DNA from: Tetragonia tetragonoides
Taxonomy: Eukaryota; Streptophyta; Magnoliopsida; Caryophyllales; Aizoaceae
Length of the DNA stretch: 64,000 nucleotides
Direction: 5' to 3'
Assembly: GCA_038025085.1 (NCBI GenBank)
Contig: CM076150.1
Span: 2,700,001 to 2,764,000, forward strand
Below the pieces are notes generated by a model, which worked only from the letters and a program-made list of their open reading frames with translations, was not told the origin of the DNA and did not search any database. A program made the translations under genes and the position numbers. The stretch's first letter is position 1. The number at the start of each line of letters is the position of its first letter. Shown here one piece after another: positions 56,436-64,000 of this stretch.

Positions 56436-57473
56436 CAATTCAGCTGCATAAGAAAGCTTTCTGAATTTTGCAGTGACCTCTTTCTCTATTTTCTGAAGCT
56501 GAATATTCAACAGATCACCATGTAAGTCCTCTTCGGCTTTGTACATGTCCAATCTAGCTTCATGTGATTGAACTTCCATCTCATTAAACTGTGACTTAAT
56601 GAGTTTTCTGAGCTTTCCTTATAGAATTTTGAGCTTTTGAGTGACTCTGAACATTTTACAACAATTAATATGGCTAATCCAAACATCTCCTACTATGGGA
56701 AGAAATTCATCTGACTGAGCCCACATGTCAAAGAATTTGAATTGTGAGGATCTGTTTTGTTGTTCTGCTGTTAGGGTAACCACAGCAGGGCAGTGGTCGG
56801 AGATCCCTTTAGGCATGAACAATACCTCAGTAGCATTCAGTTGATCTAGCCACTCTCATTACATAGGACACTATCAAGCTTGGAGAATACTCTCATATGG
56901 TCTTCTTGTTTGTTTGTCCATGCAAACATGCATCCTCTCCAAACATGATCAGCTAGGTGGCAGTCTAAGACACACTCTCTGAAATCTGAGAAATCTGCCA
57001 AGGTGACCACATCACCCCCAACCTGTCATTTACTTGCAAAAGACTATGAAAATCAGCCATAAGTGCCTATGGGCTCTGCATAGTGGAAGCAATTCTCCTA
57101 ATATCCTCGCATAACACCATTCTCTCATTGACAATATAAATCCATACACAAAGGTAACAAAGAAGCATTGTGTAGTGGCATAGTGAGTAACCTGACAGTG
57201 CACCATCTGTGCTGTGGAGTTTATAATCTGAACTTGGAAATAGCCCAGCCTCCCCATCACCCATACTCTACCTCGTGGATTGTAGTCATGATTTATGTAA
57301 GACCCCCATCCAGGACACATATTATCTTGACATTTATTAAAATTAACAACTCTGATCTTGGTTTCTACAAGCCTACAAAGGCTAACCTTATTCTGCAACA
57401 AGAAGTTCTTAACCTCCCTTCGCTTATTTGGGGCATTAAGACCCCTCATATTCCATGCTATAAGTTTATCCAT
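56436..57473 (-). pseudogene. L1 ORF2 N-terminal part (endonuclease), interrupted by the CACTA element
   Basis: Starts MDKLIAWNMRGLNAPNKRRE at 57473 and includes LLQNKVSLCRLVETKIR, the endonuclease catalytic Glu region. Later frames near 56800 read GISDHCPAVVTLT, the endonuclease His motif, and near 56450 KFRKLSYAAELF, where the CACTA insertion cuts it. The other side continues LQQKSKATWIGLGD, matching the usual plant L1 FLQQ.SK..W sequence. Stops and shifts are present. Confidence 0.85.
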
Positions 57474-57572
57474 GCTCCCCTTGGGAGACACCACTTCCTT
57501 CATCAGTTTCAGGTACTTGCTGCAGAACAATTTCAGCTTGTCCTTGGAGGATCTCAAAAACATTGCCCAAAC

Positions 57573-58942
57573 TCACATCAGTGCTATCTCCCCATTGACA
57601 TGGCTTTCTGCTTTCTTCTTAGTGACAAGTTGCCATGTATTCCCCTTGTTTGGATTCTTCTTATTCCTCCCATTCCCCTGTCCTGCACTACCCATGCCAG
57701 CAGTGGTTCCAGCAGCAGGACCTGTTACTGCAATAGAAGGGTTACTCACAACTGTGATAGTCCCTTCTATAACATCATCTTTCTCTGTTGTCACACGTAC
57801 ATTCTTCCCCTTGTTTGGATTATTCTTCTTCCTACACTCAGCTTCACCATGACCAAAGCCATGACAGAATGAGCATATAACTGGCTTCCATTCAAAAGCC
57901 AATCTCTGAGTCTCTGGTGAACAATATCCCCAAATTTATCCTCAAACACAACATATTCACGCAATTCCTCACCTATATATGTCATTATCAATGAGAATAC
58001 GAGCAAAATTCAGTCTAGTTCTCATCTTCGTGGCCCTGTCATTCATAATAGGCCTCCCTAGCAAGCTTGCTATCTTGCTTAGTGAGTCTAGTGCCCAGTA
58101 AATGACATCAAGCTTATGGAACCTCACGCAAATAGGAACAAATTTCACATCAGCATTCATGTGCTCATCTTACGTCCGGGGCTTGACAATGAAGGATATA
58201 TTGTCAAAATGGTGATAACCCAGATGGATCACTTTATCACGTCCCCATAAGGATTCAAACCTCACAATGAATTTCCCATTACGCATACGGATTATTTTGT
58301 CAATACCACGCTTCCCCTAAACCCTATTAACATACCCTTCTATGAGTTTGGTAGGAGGATTAGCCCCTAAAACAAAACATATAACAACATTCTCCCAATA
58401 GGCAATCTCAGATTTTACATCATCATGGTCAATCATACATACAAGAACCCCCTCCTTTTTCTCAGGATTAACAAAATTAAGCTTACCCTCAGCATTATTG
58501 AGTTTAGTTATATCGAAAGAGGCCCAAATACCACCATTAGCGACTTACCAGCTTGCAATTCCACCTCCTCATCTTCAGATTGTGAGTCAGTTAAATCCTC
58601 CACTTCATCCGCCCAGGATTGCTTCGTTCTCGAGTTTGAATGAAGAATCTGAAGCCATTGTTGGAGCTTCTCTTTGGCCATCTCCTTATTTCCGTTTTGT
58701 TTATTGACCTCAGATTTCAGTGCTTCTATGACCGATTTTGTGATTGTTTTCTCAAGCTCTCTTTCTAATGTTGAAGCTTCCATCTCTGATTGAAGGTTAC
58801 GAACCACCCGTGTTGCCTGCCCGGCTTCACCATCCCCCTTCCTTGCCATCATCGGCGAAACCTGCTTTTGTTTTTTCTTCTTAGGAGGTCGTCCTCTACC
58901 CCGCTTTACCAGCGGTGCATGATTAGAGTCGGTCTCCACCAT
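57573..58942 (-). pseudogene. L1 ORF1 with AT-hook-like N-terminus and CCHC knuckle, broken
   Basis: Begins MVETDSNHAPLVKRGRGRPP followed by KKKKQKQ, an AT-hook-like basic stretch seen in plant L1 ORF1. A coiled-coil-like acidic segment follows, then the DUF4283-like region (LIEGYVNRV stop GKRGIDKI, with a TAG at 58319-58317 probably from TGG). The CX2CX4HX4C knuckle reads CSFCHGFGHGEAEC near 57860. Several frame breaks lie between 57900 and 58500. Confidence 0.85.
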
Positions 58943-58985
58943 GCGCCTGCAGGAGTTTCTCTCTCTAAGAATACTCCTTCTTAAC

Positions 58986-61180
<2,195 letters not shown>

Positions 61181-62847
61181 CTAATTGGGTAAACTAATTT
61201 CATCAAGATCATCCATTGATAAGAAAACTTCATCCAAGCATGAAAGCTCGGTATCATCATCATCACCATCTTCATCACCACCTCTTCGTTCATACACCTT
61301 ACAGATGACCCATTTACTGAAGTCCTGCACACATTATTAAGATTGTGTTAATAAGTTGCTAGAATGTGCATTACTACACATGCAAACACAATTAGAGTAC
61401 TAAATAATAATATGGCCTAAAGCGTTACACAAATATTTAACTAGAATTAGAATTGTCACTACTGTCACTATCACTGTTACTGTCGCTAATGAAGTCATCG
61501 CTTATACAAAATATGGGTTTTAGTCAACCCAAGACCCTAAAGAATGGGTGTCATCACATCTCCCAGTGGAGCGGAGTGCAAGAGAGATTGGTCAATAGGT
61601 ATTTGAACTTTTATAATAACCTTAACGAACTCACAAACATATACATTCTTACTAATTAAGCTAGTCGAAATTGTATATGTAAGAAAACTTACTTTCTTAG
61701 AACCTCTCTTTTTTGAAGCTGATCTACTACTAGAACCCGAGTCTGGAAGCCTATACTCATGCATTATCCAACTAGTCCATACTCCAGCAGATGGTTCACC
61801 TAAATGGAAAACATAATATTTCTTCATACCAACTATTTTCTTGCTTGAACTTGACATTATAGGCTCATCCATTCCCATTGGCTGCCAATATCCGCTATCA
61901 GTAATTCGATTTTGCGTTCTTCGACTATAATAATACCATTTGCTTCCCTCCGAAAAAGCATTTCCTGCAAAACTTCCCATCATTAATTGAATAATTGTGC
62001 ATTATTATTACCTTCTAAGATGTGCAAGTTATGGATACACTATCAAAAGTAGTTCAATAATTCCAAAAAGATCCCCACATGATATGTGCATATATATGGT
62101 TTAATTTCATCAAATAGATCATGAATTAAGATGCATGGGACTCACCCTAGTAGGTGAGTCGTTTTATGCTAGCTAGCTAATAAACTGGCCCATTTGGTAC
62201 CAACTATTTATTGGACGTAGTTTACAATAAATCCAACATGTTGGCATTGTGGATCCCACTAAAACTAGTGGATTAATATGGTGGTCATAAATGGGGCATT
62301 CAACTTTTTAAGTTGCTCCCGTCCCACTGGATGTTGGATTGTCATTTATTGATGCATCCGTGCATATAAGGATTGGTACAATACATTAGTGGCTTGTTTC
62401 ACAAAACGGTATACTTCTACATATTTATTTGCATGGTGTGTTTCTTGCTTAATGTTTAAAGTATCCTGGACAAAAAACTTTATAATGTCTTCCAAAGGAA
62501 ATATGTACTCTAAAAACTATCCAATAAAGAATTCTGGTTCCGCCACTGCTATAAATTACCCAACATAAATTATTAATTAGCACAAAATCTAGCTTGTGGT
62601 CAATCTTCATATTAGAAATATACCGACACGGAGGGAGTAATACTAAGCACGCTATCATATATACCAAAATTTTACCTTCTAATTCCCATGGATTGTAGGG
62701 AAAGACATCAAGATCAGGAATGACATCGGGGTGGTATGGTAAGACACCGGACTTGCGATGGAGGAAGTGAACGACGAGCTCTTCGTCGGTAGGATAGAAC
62801 CGGAAACCTGGGGGCAAACCATTACCATTACTACTACTTCCTGCCAT
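61181..62847 (-). CDS. XND1-like: NAC transcription factor, XND1/ANAC104-like
   Basis: Three exons on the minus strand, 62847-62676, 61964-61693 and 61324-61181, join in phase to 195 aa. The NAC domain starts LPPGFRFYPTDEELVVHFL (residues 11-29), continues PDVIPDLDVFPYNPWELEG, then KWYYYSRRTQNRITDSGYW, the DNA-binding core. Exon 3 reads DFSKWVICKVYERR and a very acidic stretch, and ends TELSCLDEVFLSMDDLDEIS. That short acidic tail and the total length match Arabidopsis XND1 (ANAC104), which represses tracheary-element secondary wall formation and cell death in xylem. Most NAC proteins have long variable C-termini; the short one here is the main reason for this assignment. The second exon contains a Ser-rich linker (SGSSSRSASKKRGSKK). 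The frame is intact. Confidence 0.92.
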
Positions 62848-62988
62848 TTAATTTGGTAATAATCTCCTAGACAAAAGCAAGTGTATATATATTTTGAAGC
62901 TAAGTTTATGTTGTATTGTATGTGCTTATTAGATTGAACAAGTTTTGCTCCAATTAATAACATGCACCTTTGTGTTTGTTGTAAGAGG

Positions 62989-62997
62989 ATATATAAA
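62989..62997 (-). promoter_or_regulatory. Candidate TATA box of the XND1-like gene
   Basis: Minus-strand TTTATATAT within CTCTTTATATATCCTC, about 142 bp upstream of the ATG. It is a good TATA match and the spacing would give a 5' UTR of about 110 bp. Confidence 0.5.
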
Positions 62998-64000
62998 GAG
63001 TGGAATGAAGCTAAGCGGAAGAAGCTAAGGAAGCTAAGGAGAGAGAAACGTGAAAGAGAAGCAGCAATAAGAGGGGTTGTGGAGGGATATATCACGAGAG
63101 AGGGGGACTGTATTTGCAAACAAATGGGAAAATGGTAAGAATTGAGTTGATTTGCCTTTTTGTTAAAGCTTTTGAGTGCTTTAAAACTGATCATATATAT
63201 CTAAGGCGGCGGGTAACGGCAATGCCTTTCAAATAACGGGACCGGGACGTATTTGTTTGAATTGTAAGGAGGCGGGTACATGAGATTAGATCACAAATTA
63301 TTATCATCTCAATTTCAGTGACAGAATCAGAAATCAATTTAAAGAGGTGCACTCCCTTATAATATACTTGTACAGGACGATTCTGAAATATTGTTCTACT
63401 ATATAAAAAAGAATTTAATAAAGGATTTTCAAGTGGATTTAATGGAATCCTCAAGTCAAAACATACATTCATCCCTTTCTAAATTTTAAGGTCCTTACCA
63501 GTTTAGGTAGTTATATGGACCCAATAAATTATGTTTTAGAAAACGGAACTTTAACAAAAAAAAAAAAGTAAAAAGAAATTGAAATAGTTTTATTTTTCAA
63601 GTAGTAGTTTCATTTTGAGTTTCATAACTATAATTTCATTTTTTACTCTGTATAGTTTTATTGGATTCGCCGGCTAGGCAATATGAATTTGACTAGATTG
63701 TTACTTATAATACAAACTTAGAAAGCGCCCCAAAGTTTAATTAAATTATGTATGAACTTAATTGCGATCCTATGTTTACCTGTAAAGCTGGAAATTGGAT
63801 ATTGCTTAGACGAAGTACTTTGGTTTATAATATCTTATTTTAAATTGTACCTAGCTAGCTAGATCTTGTTTATTTAATTAAATGTGTTTGCTCCTGTTCT
63901 AAGATTTGTGTCATGACTCATGTTGGTGCCTCGTGATGACTAACTTAGAATAAAGTTAAACGCCTCTCAACCCCCAAACACCCCCACTCGCAAAAAAAAA
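62998..64000. other. Upstream flank of the XND1-like gene
   Basis: No gene is recognised. Frames at 62679-63194 and 63191-63472 on the minus strand have no known motif, and the former overlaps exon 1 in another frame. Confidence 0.5.

Larger units (their letters stand above)
56436..58985 (-). mobile_element. Second L1 LINE, 5' half (5' end, ORF1 and ORF2 endonuclease)
   Basis: Continuation of the L1 at 49545-51985 on the other side of the CACTA insertion. It holds ORF1, the ORF2 start at 57473 and the endonuclease. The 5' end is placed at about 58985 because minus-strand L1-like sequence (AGAGAGAGAAACTCC before the ORF1 ATG) stops there. No target duplication could be found, unlike for the neighbouring L1, which suggests that this copy is older. 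Confidence 0.85.

Noticed and set aside
57168..57872. 234-codon plus-strand open frame
   Set aside because: Shadow of the L1 ORF1/ORF2 coding sequence on the minus strand.
62500..62637. Stowaway-like end CACGGAGGGAGTA in XND1-like intron 1
   Set aside because: Only one terminus could be seen; no matching second end.

Overview
The window is plant nuclear DNA, most likely a eudicot. Protein-coding genes have GT-AG introns, AT-rich intergenic DNA, and families typical of land plants (TBL, XTH, NAC, PLAC8/PCR), and the DNA between them is dominated by transposable elements. The repeat content would fit Caryophyllales, but nothing seen here proves the order. No organelle, bacterial or viral block was recognised.

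Five host genes could be assembled by hand with consistent splice phases. (1) TBL/TBR-type polysaccharide O-acetyltransferase, + strand, 811-4554, 5 coding exons, 536 aa. (2) An intronless PRP4-like U4/U6 snRNP WD40 protein, - strand, 6139-7503, 454 aa. (3) A PLAC8-family PLANT CADMIUM RESISTANCE 10-like protein, + strand, 24512-32725, 188 aa, whose last intron is 7.1 kb and full of transposons. (4) A xyloglucan endotransglucosylase/hydrolase, + strand, 39409-41754, 284 aa. (5) A NAC factor closely resembling XND1/ANAC104, - strand, 61181-62847, 195 aa. Three of the five (TBL, XTH, XND1) concern cell walls or xylem. There is no evidence that they act as a cluster, so this may be coincidence.

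The rest is a layered mobile-element landscape. At 15.5-20.3 kb lies a complete RTE-clade LINE with a 20-bp target duplication and a (TTG)n tail. A 5'-truncated sister copy at 29.6-31.2 kb, inside the PCR10-like intron, is itself split by a tRNA-derived SINE. An L1 at 43.6-48.2 kb (- strand) has a perfect 15-bp target duplication. A second L1 at about 49.5-59.0 kb (- strand) is split by a 4.4-kb non-autonomous CACTA element (51986-56432), and that CACTA element carries a broken C-terminal piece of the exocyst gene SEC15. There are also a 537-bp solo LTR, two large elements with long terminal inverted repeats (27.0-28.3 kb and 37.2-38.9 kb), three hAT-type MITEs (one splitting an RNase H-like LINE remnant), a Tourist-like MITE, a Stowaway-like MITE, and a back-to-back MITE pair in the XTH intron.

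The regions 7.5-14.4, 32.7-37.2, 41.8-43.0, 48.2-49.5 and 59.0-61.2 kb hold no recognised intact gene. The strongest candidate for something not previously described is the CACTA element carrying the SEC15 fragment. Next is the roughly 430-bp-arm inverted repeat inside a host intron.
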